A stretch of 64,000 bases of DNA from Candidatus Streptomyces philanthi (GCA_018114805.1 CP073042.1:3596001-3660000), one strand, 5' to 3'; counted from the stretch's first letter, positions 27,111-36,302 are shown. Numbers and translations are program-made. Notes: generated by a model not told the origin, from the letters alone.

Positions 27111-28045
27111 ATGGCCGACGCTGAGCTGATCCGCATTGTTTCCCGCTCCTCGCCCATGGCACTGGCCCAAGTGGAGCGGGTGTGCGCGGAGTTGGCCGCG
27201 CTGCGGCCCGACATCCGGACCACGGTGGTGCCGGTCACGACCTCCGGCGACCGGTGGCTGGGCGACCTCGCCGAGCTGGGCGGCAAGGGGCGTTCACCAA
27301 GGAGGTGGACGCGGCGCTGCTGGCCGGCGAGGCCGATCTGGCAGTGCACTGCGTCAAGGACGTGCCGGCCGACTTGCCGCTGCCCGCGGGCACGGTCTTC
27401 GCCGCGTACCTCAAGCGCGACGACATCCGGGACGCGCTGGTCCACCCGGACGGGCTGGCCCTCGACCAGTTGCCGGCCGGCGCCCGGATCGGCACCTCGT
27501 CGGTGCGCCGGGTCGCCCAACTCGCCGTCTCGCAACCGCACCTGACCTGTGTGCCGATGCGCGGCAACGCGAACCGGCGGCTGGAGAAGCTGGCCGCCGG
27601 CGACGCGGACGCGCTGCTGCTCGCCGTCTCGGTGCTGGCCCGCATCGGCTGCCCGGAGCTGGCCAGCGAGGTGCTGTCGGTCGAGACGATGTGCCCGCCG
27701 ATCGGGGCCGGCGTGCTCGGGCTCCAGTGCCGGGAGGGCGACAGCGCGACGATCGAGGCCGTGGCCGGCCTCGGTGACGCCGACGCCTGGCGCGAGACCA
27801 CCGCCGAACGCATGCTCCTGCACGTCCTCCAGGGCCACTGCAACTCCCCGATCGCCGGGTACGTGAGGGCCGAGCGGGACGGGCGGCTCTCGCTGCGCGC
27901 CCGGGTCTTCACACCGGACGGCAAGACCGTGCTCGACGCCCACGAGTGGGCCGGCCCGCTCGCCCCCGCCACGCTCGGCACCTCGTTGGCCGTGGCCCTG
28001 CTCCGACAGGGCGCGCGTGAGCTGATCGACACGATCCCGCACTGA
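27111..28045 (+). pseudogene. hemC: Hydroxymethylbilane synthase paralogue, frameshifted
   Basis: Porphobilinogen deaminase polymerises four porphobilinogens in haem/corrin synthesis. Visible: IRIVSRSSPMALAQVERV, FTKEVDAALLAGEADLAVHCVKDVP (with the catalytic Asp), GTSSVRR, and the cofactor-anchoring Cys in LLHVLQGHCNSPIAGY. The cofactor-contact segment is GNANRRLEKL rather than the usual GNVDTRL. A G is missing from a G-run at about 27290 (GGKG-AFTKE), splitting the gene. Because the sequence is divergent and the gene stands apart from other hem genes, it may be a second copy. Start ATG 27111. Confidence 0.85.
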
Positions 28046-28119
28046 GCCCGACCCGTACCGGGCGGGCCACGTCTCTCGACTGGTCGGCGCGCCCCGCCGT
28101 CGGCCGCGCTCCCGGCGTC

Positions 28120-28894
28120 CTACGTGCCCCGGGCGGGCGGCGGGCCCCGGCGCTCAGCCGGTCCGCCGCCCCCGCCCTCGCCGCGCAGTCGGTCGGTGTG
28201 GTGGGTGATGGCGTCGATGCGTGCCGCGAGGTCGGGGTGGTCGGCCTCGAGGTGCGGGTGGGCCTTGGTGAGCGGCGTGATCAGAGTGGCGGCGTCGTTG
28301 TCGCCGAGTCCGTCGGCGATCCGGGACTGGGGCGCGCACCGGGGTGGGCAGGTCGGTCAGGGCGGTGATCTGGCCCGCGAGTTGGCGCAGTTCGGCGGCG
28401 TTGGTACGGGCCCAGGCGGTGACGGAGCGGTCGGTGGCCCGCCCCTCGCGGGTGGCCCGCACCCGCTGTTCGCCTGTGGTGCCGGGGGGCCCGGGGCGTA
28501 CTCGCAGGTAGCGGCGTTCGGCGGCCTGGCGGCTGGCCACGCCCAGCGGGTGGGCAAGGTCCGCCCAGCTCGACCCCGCCGCGCGGGCCGTCTCGATCAG
28601 GCCGGACTCCCACCCGGCGAGCTGTTCGCGCAGCTCGCGCAGGAGCAGGAGCGCGGCCAGCGCCTGGTCGGCGCTGGCCTGGCTGTGCTCGGGCGCCGTC
28701 CCGCCGTCGGCGGGGGTGTCGCGCTGGGCGGTACGGACGGCTTCGTTGATCGCGTCCAGCGCCGCCGCGGCGGCGAAGAACGAGGGCGGATCGCCGGGCG
28801 CGGCGGGCTCGCGTGGTGCAGAAGGAGGGGGCACGGGAGTCCTCTCGCTGAGCGTCTCACTGGGTGTCGCGGGAAGGGACGCCGTCGGCGTCAT
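28120..28894 (-). pseudogene. Hsp18 transcriptional regulator (RheA-like), frameshifted
   Basis: Resembles the streptomycete repressor encoded divergently from hsp18. Conserved parts: SFFAAAAALDAINEAVRTAQ, LLLLRELREQLAGWESGLIETARAAGSSWADLAHPLGVASRQAAERRYLR (the HTH-like core, here joined). A base slip near 28330 is needed to continue as RIADGLGDNDAATLITPLTKAHPHLEADHPDLAARIDAITHHT and stop at 28120. Start Met 28894 is uncertain; upstream Mets exist at 28927. RheA represses hsp18 and is relieved by heat. Its target gene next door is broken as well. Confidence 0.7.
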
Positions 28895-28907
28895 CGGATG
28901 GACGACA
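28889..28907. promoter_or_regulatory. Possible RheA-type operator
   Basis: CGTCATC-GGATG-GACGACA resembles the RheA operator TGTCATC-N5-GATGACA with two mismatches. It overlaps the chosen regulator start, which weakens the call or suggests a later start. A further GGATGACA follows 20 bases on. Confidence 0.3.
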
Positions 28908-28989
28908 CGTCGCTGTTTGGATGACATGTTGCAACGGTGGCAGACGAAGCGCACTGGCAGTTCGTCCCAGTCCTGGAGGTGTTTCCCCG

Positions 28990-29425
28990 ATGCTGATGCG
29001 CACCGACCCCCTTCCGTGAACTCGACCGACTGGCCTAGCAGTTCGCCGGCGTCACGGGCACCTGGTCCCGGCCCTCATCCATGGCGATGGATGCCTACGT
29101 CGAGGGCGAGACCTACGTGATCGTCTTCGACCTGCCCGGTGTCGCCAAGGACGCCATCGAGATCGACGTCGAGCGCAACATGCTGACGGTCAAGGTCGAG
29201 CGCCGCCCCGCCGTGCGGGCGGACAATGTGCGGATGGAGCTGTCCGAGCGGCCCCTCGGCGTCTTCTCGCGCCAGTTGGTGCTGGCCGACACGCTCGACA
29301 CCGACCACATCTCGGCCGAGTACGAGGCGGGCGTGCTGACCCTGCGGATCCCGATCGCCGAGCGCGCCAAGCGGCGCCGGATCGAGATCGGCGGGGCGAG
29401 CGAGAACAAGCAGATCAGCGGCTGA
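28990..29425 (+). pseudogene. Hsp18 small heat-shock protein (Hsp20 family), frameshift and amber codon
   Basis: An ATP-independent holdase of about 144 residues. GGAGG precedes ATG 28990, which reads MLMRTDP; an extra C (about 29006) breaks the frame, then FRELDRLA, then TAG at 29036-29038 where the sequence should hold Gln, then QFAGVTGTW. From 29081 the alpha-crystallin domain is open: FDLPGVAKDAIEIDVERNMLTVKVERRP, GVFSRQLVLADTLD, and the AxxxxGVLTLRIP motif (YEAGVLTLRIPIAE). Translation could begin at ATG 29081 and give a domain without its N-terminal arm, but there is no ribosome site. Confidence 0.88.
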
Positions 29426-29623
29426 CCCCGCCCCCGCGTCGAGCGCGCGGGACCCGCGCCCGCCCCCGGGGCCGGGCGCCTCCCGCGCGGCACGCCCCGT
29501 GCGGCTGTGCGGCGATCCCCCTTCGCAGGTCCCCTTCGTAGCCCCCTCTTTCGCAGATCCCCCTTCGTAGATCCCCTTTCACCTCGGTGAGGGCCGGCCG
29601 GCGCCTGCCCGGTCGGCCCTCGC

Positions 29624-29653
29624 GCGGTGCGACGCCACGCGGTGCGACGCCAC
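29624..29653 (+). repeat. 15-bp perfect tandem duplication in the DUF2267 leader
   Basis: GCGGTGCGACGCCAC occurs twice without spacer about 25 bases before the DUF2267 gene. The preceding 29510-29580 is filled with imperfect copies of an ATCCCCCTTCGTAG-like unit, giving a locally repetitive leader. Confidence 0.8.
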
Positions 29654-29675
29654 GAGACGAGAAAGGCGACCCCTC

Positions 29676-30083
29676 ATGTTTTCGCTGCGTGAACCGGCCA
29701 GTGCCCCCACCGGCATGACGTTTCACCAGATGCTGGAGAAGATCCGTTACGAAGGCGCGTACCCCACCCGGGAGCGGGCCGAGGACGTCACGCGGGCCGT
29801 CCTCGCGGCCCTGGGGCGCCAGCTCACCGGCGACGAACGCGTCGACCTCGCCGCCTGCCTCCCCACCGAGGCCGCCACCGCCTTCACCGACGAGATCCCC
29901 GCCCTCAAGCCGCTGACCGGCTGGGCCTTCTTCAAGGACCTGTCCACGCGCACGGGGGGCACCCTGGCCACCACGCGCTGGGACGCCGGGGCCGTCCCTC
30001 TCCTCCTGGACCGCGTCCTCGCCCAGCTCCCGTCCGGGTACGCGCTGCTGTTCGGCCGCGCCGAGCTGACCCAGTCCGCCTGA
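29676..30083 (+). CDS. DUF2267 protein
   Basis: 135 residues matching DUF2267: FHQMLEKIRYEGAYPTRERAEDVTRAVLAALGRQLTGDERVDLAACLP, split here over its helices. Function unknown; the family is often encoded near small heat-shock and stress proteins, as here. The ATG 29676 follows GAGAAAGG. Intact. Confidence 0.85.
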   Translation: MFSLREPASAPTGMTFHQMLEKIRYEGAYPTRERAEDVTRAVLAALGRQLTGDERVDLAACLPTEAATAFTDEIPALKPLTGWAFFKDLSTRTGGTLATTRWDAGAVPLLLDRVLAQLPSGYALLFGRAELTQSA

Positions 30084-30197
30084 CCCGGCCCGACCCCGGC
30101 CCCCCGCCCGGCCCCGACACCCACCGGGCGCCGCCCGCGCGCCGGGGAGCGGCACGTCCGTTCCCCGCCGCGCGGGTGGCGTCGGCCGCGTGCCCCG

Positions 30198-30941
30198 CTA
30201 CCCGGCGCTTGCCAGGGAGAGCTTGACGGCGAAGCCGAGGAAGGCGGCGCCCGCACCGGCCGACAGGCCGGCGGTCAGTCGCTTGCGGCGGCGGAAGGTC
30301 GCCGCGAGGAACGTGCCGCTGAAGATCAGGACCGACAGGTAGGCGATGCTGAACAACTGTGCCCAGGCGCCGAGCGCCACGAACGACAACACCGGGTGCG
30401 GGTAGTCGGGGTCGACGAACTGCACGAAGAACGAGATGAAGAACAAGATCGCCTTCGGGTTGAGCAGGCTCACCACGAGCGCCCGCCGGAACGGCCGCTC
30501 GCCCGCGGCCCGGGCCTTGGCCACCGCCCCCTGCCCGGCCCGCGCGCCGGCGGCCTCCGCCGCGTCGGTGGAGAGCGCCGCGGCGGCGCCCCGTCCGCGC
30601 CGCGCGCCGCGTCCGCGAGTTCGGCCCGCTCCGCGCGCCGGTGTCACAGTGCCCAGGCGTCGCGCAGCATCCCGATCGCCAGCCAGGTCAGGTAGCCAGC
30701 CCCCGCGAACTTCACGATCGTGAAGGCGATCGGGCTCGCCTTCAGCAGCGAGGCGACGCCACCCGCCGACAGCACCATGAGCACCGTGACGCCGCACAGC
30801 ACGCCGCCCGCCGCCTGGTACGCGACGCGCGGGCCGCGCCGGGCCGCGACGGAGACCACGTACAGCCAGTTCGGACCCGGCAGCAGGATGATCAGCGCGA
30901 GGCCCGCGAGGTAGGTCGGAAGGTCCGTTATCCCCACCATG
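30198..30941 (-). pseudogene. LysE/RhtB-family exporter, frameshifted
   Basis: An amino-acid exporter with six expected membrane segments. The N-terminal half is TYLAGLALIILLPGPNWLYVVSVAARRG, with the family PGPN motif, and runs to LTWLAIGMLRDAWAL. Reading is lost near 30645 in a GC-rich cytoplasmic loop and resumes with FRRALVVSLLNPKAILFFISFFVQFVDP to the end. It is divergent from a TipA-like regulator that may control it. Confidence 0.85.
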
Positions 30942-30997
30942 GAGCGCAGGATGCCATCCGGCCCGACCCGCGCCCAAGCCCTTTCCGACATGCGGGC

Positions 30998-31028
30998 TTG
31001 CACCTCACGCGGCGTGAGGACGCACCGT
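30998..31028 (+). promoter_or_regulatory. MerR-type promoter/operator for the TipA-like gene
   Basis: CCTCACG-CGG-CGTGAGG (31003-31019) is a perfect 7-3-7 dyad. It is placed after a TTGCAC -35 (30998-31003) and within a 19-bp spacer before CACCGT (31023-31028), the long spacing that MerR proteins correct by twisting the DNA. Confidence 0.6.
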
Positions 31029-31063
31029 GGACGGCGTACCGAAGGAACCGGAAGGGCGGGGTG

Positions 31064-31846
31064 ATGGGCTACACCGTGGGACAGGTCGCCGGGTTCGCCG
31101 GGGTGACGGTGCGCACGCTGCACCACTACGACGAGATCGGGCTGCTCGCGCCGAGCACCCGCAGCCGGGCGGGACACCGCCGCTACGCCGACGCCGATCT
31201 CGACCGGCTCCAGCGCGTCCTTTTCTACCGCGAGCTCGGCTTCCCGCTCGATCAGGTGGCGGCCCTGCTGGACGACCCGGACGCCGACCCGCGGGCCCAC
31301 CTGCGGCGCCAGCACGGTCTGCTGACCGCCCGGATCGACCGGCTCCAGGCCATGGTCGCCGCCGTCGAACGCGCCATGGAGGCGAGCACACTGGGCATCG
31401 ACCTGACACCCGAGGAGAAGTTCGAGGTCTTCGGGGACCACGACCCCGACGCGCACGCGGCGGAGGTGGAGCGCCGCTGGGGCCAGACGGAGGCGTACGA
31501 GCAGTCGCGGCGCAGGGCCGCCGCGTACACCAAGGAGGACTGGCTCCGGATCAAGGAGGAGGAGGCCGACTGGGAGCGGCGCGCGGTCGCCGTGCTGCGC
31601 GCCGGACACCCCGCCGGGTCCCCGGCCGCGATGGACCTGGCGGAGGAGCACCGGCAGCGGATCAGCCGCTGGTACTACAACTGCTCGTACGGGACGCACA
31701 CCGCGCTGGGCGAGATGTACGTCACGGACCCCCGCTTCACCGTCACCTACGAGGCCGTCGCCCCGGGCCTGGCCGGCTACTTGCGGGACGCCATCGCGGC
31801 CAACGCGGAGCGGTACGGCGGTGACGGCGGGTCCGAGTCGGCGTAG
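31064..31846 (+). CDS. MerR-family regulator, TipA-like (thiopeptide-sensing TipAS domain)
   Basis: 260 residues. The MerR helix-turn-helix is MGYTVGQVAGFAGVTVRTLHHYDEIGLL, then the coiled-coil dimer helix, then a TipAS domain (residues 115-255) with RWYYNCSYGTHTALGEMYVTDPRF in two conserved parts. Cys207 corresponds to the TipAS cysteine that bonds covalently to thiostrepton-type peptides. TipAL-like proteins activate their own promoter on ligand binding. A GTG three bases before the ATG is in frame. Intact, with its own operator dyad and a convergent terminator. Confidence 0.92.
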   Translation: MGYTVGQVAGFAGVTVRTLHHYDEIGLLAPSTRSRAGHRRYADADLDRLQRVLFYRELGFPLDQVAALLDDPDADPRAHLRRQHGLLTARIDRLQAMVAAVERAMEASTLGIDLTPEEKFEVFGDHDPDAHAAEVERRWGQTEAYEQSRRRAAAYTKEDWLRIKEEEADWERRAVAVLRAGHPAGSPAAMDLAEEHRQRISRWYYNCSYGTHTALGEMYVTDPRFTVTYEAVAPGLAGYLRDAIAANAERYGGDGGSESA

Positions 31847-31849
31847 CCG

Positions 31850-31893
31850 CGCCCGGGGCCCCGGCGGCGGCGCGCCGGCCGGGGCCCCGGGCG
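31850..31893. terminator. Bidirectional terminator between tipA-like and ybjQ-like genes
   Basis: CGCCCGGGGCCCCGG (31850-31864) pairs perfectly with 31879-31893 over a 14-base loop between convergent genes. Confidence 0.7.
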
Positions 31894-31897
31894 GCCG

Positions 31898-32266
31898 TCA
31901 GGCCCTGGGCGCGAGGACGACCGCGGTGCCGTACGCGCACACCTCGGTGCCCACGTCGCAGCCGGACGCCACGTCGAAGCACATCATCAGGACCGCATTC
32001 GCGCCGCGCGCCCGGGCCTGCTCGACCAGGCGTTCCATCGCCTCGTTGCGGGTCTCGACCAGCGTCTTGGTCAGCCCCTTCAGCTCGCCGCCGACCATGG
32101 ACTTCAGGCCGGCGCCGATCTGGCTGCCCAGGTGGCGGTAGCGGACCGTGAGCCCGAAGACCTCGCCGATGACCCGCTGGACGTCGTAGCCCGGCACGTC
32201 GTTCGTCGTCACGACCAGGACGTCGGAGTGCTCCTGCTGGCCGCCGCCGTACTCTTCGATGCTCAT
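31898..32266 (-). CDS. YbjQ-family (DUF74) heavy-metal-binding-domain protein
   Basis: 122 residues: LVVTTNDVPGYDVQRVIGEVFGLTVRY, then RNEAMERLVEQARARGANAVLMMCFDV and CAYGTAVVL. YbjQ proteins form pentamers of unknown function. The ATG at 32266 gives a short polar N-terminal tail (EEYGGGQQ) before the conserved domain. Intact and monocistronic. Confidence 0.9.
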   Translation of the reverse strand: MSIEEYGGGQQEHSDVLVVTTNDVPGYDVQRVIGEVFGLTVRYRHLGSQIGAGLKSMVGGELKGLTKTLVETRNEAMERLVEQARARGANAVLMMCFDVASGCDVGTEVCAYGTAVVLAPRA

Positions 32267-32503
32267 GCGCCTACTTTCTGTGAGGTGTGCGACGGTCGGG
32301 CGCGTGAGGTGCGGGTTTCCCGTCCGGGTGAGATGACGCACGCGGAGCGCTCCGGGTTGGCCGGCCTGGAACCGGTGTCCGGCCGCTGGCGTTGATAGCT
32401 TTGGGTCGACTATACGAACCCAGCCGCACTCAGTTCCGCTCCTCCGACCGCGGCCGGGCACCACGCGTCGCCTGCACCCCCTGATCCAGGAGTCTCGTCA
32501 CCC

Positions 32504-34027
32504 GTGACCACTCTCGCGCTCGGCCCCAGTTGGCTGGACCCGGACCACCTGATCGACCAGTTCGGCATCTACGGCGTGCTCGCCATCGTCTTCGCCGAGT
32601 CGGGCCTGCTCATCGGCTTCTTCCTGCCGGGTGACTCGCTCCTGTTCACCACCGGCCTCTTCGTCACCACAGACGTGGTCGACATGGATCTCTGGCTCGT
32701 CTGCCTCCTGGTGGTGGTCGCGGCCGTCGCCGGCGACCAGGCCGGCTATCTCTTCGGCCGCAAGGCGGGACCCGCGCTCTTCAAACGGCCGGACTCCAAG
32801 CTCTTCAAACAGGAGAACGTGGAGAAGGCGCACGACTTCTTCGAGAAGTACGGGCCCAAGTCGCTGGTCCTGGCCCGCTTCGTGCCGATCGTGCGGACCT
32901 TCACGCCGATCATCGCGGGCGTGAGCCGGATGAACTACCGCTCGTTCATCACTTTCAACATGATCGGCGGCGTGCTGTGGGGCGCGGGCGTCACGCTGCT
33001 CGGCGCGGCGCTCGGCAAGGTCGACTGGGTGCACTCCAACATCGAGGCGATGCTGGTCGGCATCGTGCTGCTCTCGGTGCTGCCGATCATCATCGAGGTG
33101 CTGCGCGCCCGCAGTCAGAACAAGAAGGCCGCCGCGGCCGAGGGCGGTGCCACGGCGCGCTCGACCGCCGCGCCGTCCGCCGTCGACGCCGGTGGCGCCG
33201 GCGCCCCGCCCCAGACCCCGGGCGAGCCGATCGGCGGCGGCCCCGGCGGCGCCCGCGCCGACGTGTTCGGCCACCCCGGTGGCACCACCCCGCAGCAGGG
33301 CCAGCGCCCGCACCCGGGCCAGCGGCCCCAGAGCCAGCAGCACCCACAGCAGCACCAGGGCCAGCAGCACCAGGGCCAGCCGGGCCAGCACCCGCGACAG
33401 GGCCAGCAGCCCGGCCACCAGCAGGGCCAGCGGCAGCGCCCCGGCCAGCCGGGGCAGGGCTACCCGGGTGGGCCGGCCCAGCAGGGCTACCCGCAGCAGT
33501 CGGGCCAGCGGCCCGCGCAGGCCCAGCACCACCCCGCGGCGGGCTACCAGGACCCGCGGGCCCAGGGCGGCTACCCGGCCGGCCACGGCCAGCAGCCCCA
33601 GCCCGGGCCCGGCTACCAGGCCCAGGGCCAGCCCGGACCGCTGGCCCACCAGCCGGGGCAGGGCCAGCTGGGACACCAGGCCCAGCCGGGCTACCCGGCC
33701 CAGGGCGCGCCGCAGGGCGACTACCAGAGGTCGTACGAGCCGCGGCAGGGGTACGGCCAGCAGCCCGATCACGGCGCTCAGCCCGGCTACGGGGCGCACC
33801 CGGGCCAGGGCGCGCAGCCGACGCCCGGCGGCGGCCAGACGCCGGGACACGGCGCCGGTGAGGTGGCGTACGACCTGGCACACGACGCGCGGCCGTACCA
33901 GTCCGACAGCCCGCACGCCCCGCGGGACCCGTACGCCGGGCAGCCCGTTCAGGACGCGTACGACCCACAGGACCCGCACGGCCCGCAGGACCCGCCCGGC
34001 TCGCGCGGGTGGCACGCGCGGCGCTGA
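32504..34027 (+). CDS. DedA-family membrane protein with a ~290-residue Q/G/P/H-rich tail
   Basis: 507 residues. Residues 1-205 are a complete DedA domain: FAESGLLIGFFLPGDSLLFTTGLF, the GDQAGYLFGRKAGP segment, and KSLVLARFVPIVRTFTPIIAGVSRM with its conserved Arg-Phe-x-Pro and Gly. Such proteins are thought to move undecaprenyl-phosphate or phospholipids across the membrane. Residues from about 215 on are an uninterrupted tail rich in QGQ, GYP and PGQ, predicted disordered and cytoplasmic, ending RGWHARR. The frame is open across highly repetitive DNA, so the tail appears to be maintained. GTG start 32504. Confidence 0.92.
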   Translation: MTTLALGPSWLDPDHLIDQFGIYGVLAIVFAESGLLIGFFLPGDSLLFTTGLFVTTDVVDMDLWLVCLLVVVAAVAGDQAGYLFGRKAGPALFKRPDSKLFKQENVEKAHDFFEKYGPKSLVLARFVPIVRTFTPIIAGVSRMNYRSFITFNMIGGVLWGAGVTLLGAALGKVDWVHSNIEAMLVGIVLLSVLPIIIEVLRARSQNKKAAAAEGGATARSTAAPSAVDAGGAGAPPQTPGEPIGGGPGGARADVFGHPGGTTPQQGQRPHPGQRPQSQQHPQQHQGQQHQGQPGQHPRQGQQPGHQQGQRQRPGQPGQGYPGGPAQQGYPQQSGQRPAQAQHHPAAGYQDPRAQGGYPAGHGQQPQPGPGYQAQGQPGPLAHQPGQGQLGHQAQPGYPAQGAPQGDYQRSYEPRQGYGQQPDHGAQPGYGAHPGQGAQPTPGGGQTPGHGAGEVAYDLAHDARPYQSDSPHAPRDPYAGQPVQDAYDPQDPHGPQDPPGSRGWHARR

Positions 34028-34356
34028 ACCGGCGCGAACCAGCAGCCCCCGGGGCGGTGTCCCGGGGGCTGACGCATGCGTGCGGACGGCCGCCCCCTAG
34101 CGGGTCAGCCATCCCCCAGTGCTGGCGCGGCCGGGCGCGTCGAGGCTGCTGCCGGGCGCGGGCGGGGCAACCATCCATCATCACAGCGCGCGGCGCCGCC
34201 ACCGCGTGTTGGCACCGTCACGGTGCGTGCCCGTACCGCCACCCGCGCCGACGGGGTGGGTGACCCGGGCCGACGCGGGAAGACGTTGCACACTGGGTGC
34301 CCGGCCGATGATCAGGCGTCGGCGAGGGCACGGAAGGCGGGCGAGGAGAGAGGCAC
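34028..34356 (+). promoter_or_regulatory. DedA terminator and thrE leader region
   Basis: 329 bp without a supported gene. AGCCCCCGGG (34044-34053) and CCCGGGGGCT (34061-34070) form a perfect 10-bp terminator hairpin after dedA. GAGGAGAGAGG (34340-34350) is the ribosome site of the next gene. Open frames in between lack conserved sequence. Confidence 0.6.
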
Positions 34357-36111
34357 GTGGCATCACAGTCGCAAAGCGGGTCTGGCATGGGTGACATAGA
34401 CGAGGCGGGGGAGCACAAGCCTCAGTCGGATGAGGCGCACAGCGCGTTCACGCCGCCGCTCGGTCTGCCGATGCCCTCCCACCCGTCCGAGGACGAGCAC
34501 CCGACGTCGGAGTTCGCCCTGCCGAGCGGATTGCCGCCGGAGGTGGTGGAGGGGCCGGCCGAGGCCGAGGGCTCGGCGTTCGTCCCGCCCGGCTCGGCCG
34601 ATCAGCCCACCGGCGGCGGGCCGATCGGCAGCACCGCCTCCGGGCACGGCACGCCGCGCGGCGCCCCGCGCGGCCCGGCGTTCACACCCCCGCACGGCAT
34701 CCCCGTCATCCGGCTGACCAAGGAGACGCCCTGGCAGGACCGGATGCGCACGATGCTGCGCATGCCGGTGGGCGAGCGCCCGGCGCCCGAGCGGGTCGAG
34801 AAGCACGAGGAGTCCGTGCACGCTGTCCCCCGCGTGCTCGACATCACGCTGCGGATCGGCGAGATCCTGCTCGCCGGCGGCGAGGGCGCCGAGGACGTCG
34901 AGGCGGCCATGTTCGGGGTGGCCCACGCGTACGGCCTCGAACGCTGCGAGCCGACCGTCACCTTCACGCTGCTGTCCATCTCGTACCAGCCCTCGCTGGT
35001 GGACGACCCGATCACGGCTAGCCGGACGGTACGGCGCAGAGCGGTGGACTACACGCGGCTCGCGGCGGTCTTCCGGCTCGTCGACGACATCACCTCGCAG
35101 GACGACTTCACCACCGAGGAGGCCTACCGGCGCCTCGCCGAGATACGCCGTAACCGCCACCCGTACCCCGGCTGGGCGCTGAACGTGGCCTCCGGCGCGC
35201 TGGCCGGCGCGGCGAGCGCGCTGGTCGGCGGCAGTTGGCTGGTGTTCGTCGCGGCGGCGCTGGGCGCGATGCTCGGCGACCGGCTGGCCTGGCTGGCGTC
35301 CGGGCGCGGGCTGCCGGAGTTCTACCAGTTCGTGGCGGCGGCCATGCCCCCGGCGGCGATGAGCGTCGCGCTCAGCCTCGCCCGCGCCAACGTGCAGGGC
35401 TCGGCCGTGATCACCGGTGGGCTGTTCGCCCTGATCCCCGGGCGAGCGCTGGTCGCCGGCATCCAGGATGGCCTGACCGGCTACTACATCACCGCCTCCG
35501 CCCGCCTGCTCGAGGTGATGTACCTGATCGTCGGCATCGTCGTGGGGGTGCTCACGGTGCTGTACGTGGGCCTGCGGCTGGGCGCCAACTTCAACCCGGA
35601 GGCGGCGCTGCGTGGCGACGAACGGCCCGTCGTGCAGCTCTTCTCGGCCATGCTGCTGGCCCTGGCGTTCTGCGTCCTGCTCCAGCAGGAACGTTCCACG
35701 GTGCTGTTCGCGACGCTCAACGGCGGCGTGGCCTGGCTGGTCTACGGCTCGATGCACGACGTCGCCGGCATCCCCGCGGTGGCCTCCACCGCCGCCGCCG
35801 CCGGCCTGGTCGGCCTCTTCGGCCAGTTGCTGTCCCGCTACCGGTACGCCTCGGCGCTGCCGTACGTCACGGCCGCGATCGGGCCGCTGCTGCCGGGTAG
35901 CGCGACGTACTTCGGGCTGCTCGCGCTGGCCCAGAAGAACATGGACTCCGGCATCGCCTCGCTCACCCGCGCGGCCTCGCTGGCCCTTGCCATCGCCATC
36001 GGAGTGAACCTCGGCAACGAGATCGCCCGCCTCTTCCTGCAGGCGCCGGTGCCGGGCACGGACGTGGGCGGTCCGCTGCGCCGCGCGGCCAAGCGGACGC
36101 GGGGCTTCTAG
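34357..36111 (+). CDS. thrE: ThrE-type threonine/serine exporter
   Basis: 584 residues. The first ~130 are polar and disordered (Pro, Gly, Ser, His rich). A cytoplasmic ThrE domain follows (VLDITLRIGEILLAGGEGAEDVEAAMFGVAHAYGLERCEPTVTFT, in pieces) and then about ten membrane helices, including GYYITASARLLEVMYLIVG and the second ThrE repeat with LPYVTAAIGPLLPGS. It would export threonine and serine by proton antiport, as described in Corynebacterium. The GTG at 34357 has a strong ribosome site. Intact. Confidence 0.92.
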   Translation: MASQSQSGSGMGDIDEAGEHKPQSDEAHSAFTPPLGLPMPSHPSEDEHPTSEFALPSGLPPEVVEGPAEAEGSAFVPPGSADQPTGGGPIGSTASGHGTPRGAPRGPAFTPPHGIPVIRLTKETPWQDRMRTMLRMPVGERPAPERVEKHEESVHAVPRVLDITLRIGEILLAGGEGAEDVEAAMFGVAHAYGLERCEPTVTFTLLSISYQPSLVDDPITASRTVRRRAVDYTRLAAVFRLVDDITSQDDFTTEEAYRRLAEIRRNRHPYPGWALNVASGALAGAASALVGGSWLVFVAAALGAMLGDRLAWLASGRGLPEFYQFVAAAMPPAAMSVALSLARANVQGSAVITGGLFALIPGRALVAGIQDGLTGYYITASARLLEVMYLIVGIVVGVLTVLYVGLRLGANFNPEAALRGDERPVVQLFSAMLLALAFCVLLQQERSTVLFATLNGGVAWLVYGSMHDVAGIPAVASTAAAAGLVGLFGQLLSRYRYASALPYVTAAIGPLLPGSATYFGLLALAQKNMDSGIASLTRAASLALAIAIGVNLGNEIARLFLQAPVPGTDVGGPLRRAAKRTRGF

Positions 36112-36206
36112 CGCGGACGCCGCCGCTGGCCCGGGCGGGCGGCCGCCCGCCGTCAGGGTGGGTGGCCGGGCGTCGCGGAGCGCGTACGCCGCCCGAGGTC
36201 GGCACG

Positions 36207-36243
36207 CCGATGGGCGGGACCCGGCCCGGGTCCCGCCCATCGG
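36207..36243. terminator. Bidirectional terminator between thrE and ppa
   Basis: CCGATGGGCGGGACCCG (36207-36223) and its perfect complement (36227-36243) give a 17-bp stem with a 3-base loop between convergent genes. Confidence 0.85.
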
Positions 36244-36302
36244 TGCTGTGCTGGCCCGGGCGCCGGGCCGCGCCGCAGCGCGGCGCCGGCGTGCCGGGAG
36301 CG

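Noticed and set aside
29510..29580. Short ATCCCCCTTCGTAG-like copies as a CRISPR array
   Set aside because: Copies are too short, imperfect and closely spaced; better seen as a small slippage-prone leader.
33260..33850. Repetitive DNA in dedA as a CRISPR or tandem-repeat array
   Set aside because: Units are irregular and explained by codons for Gln, Gly, Pro and His; there are no constant repeats with unique spacers.
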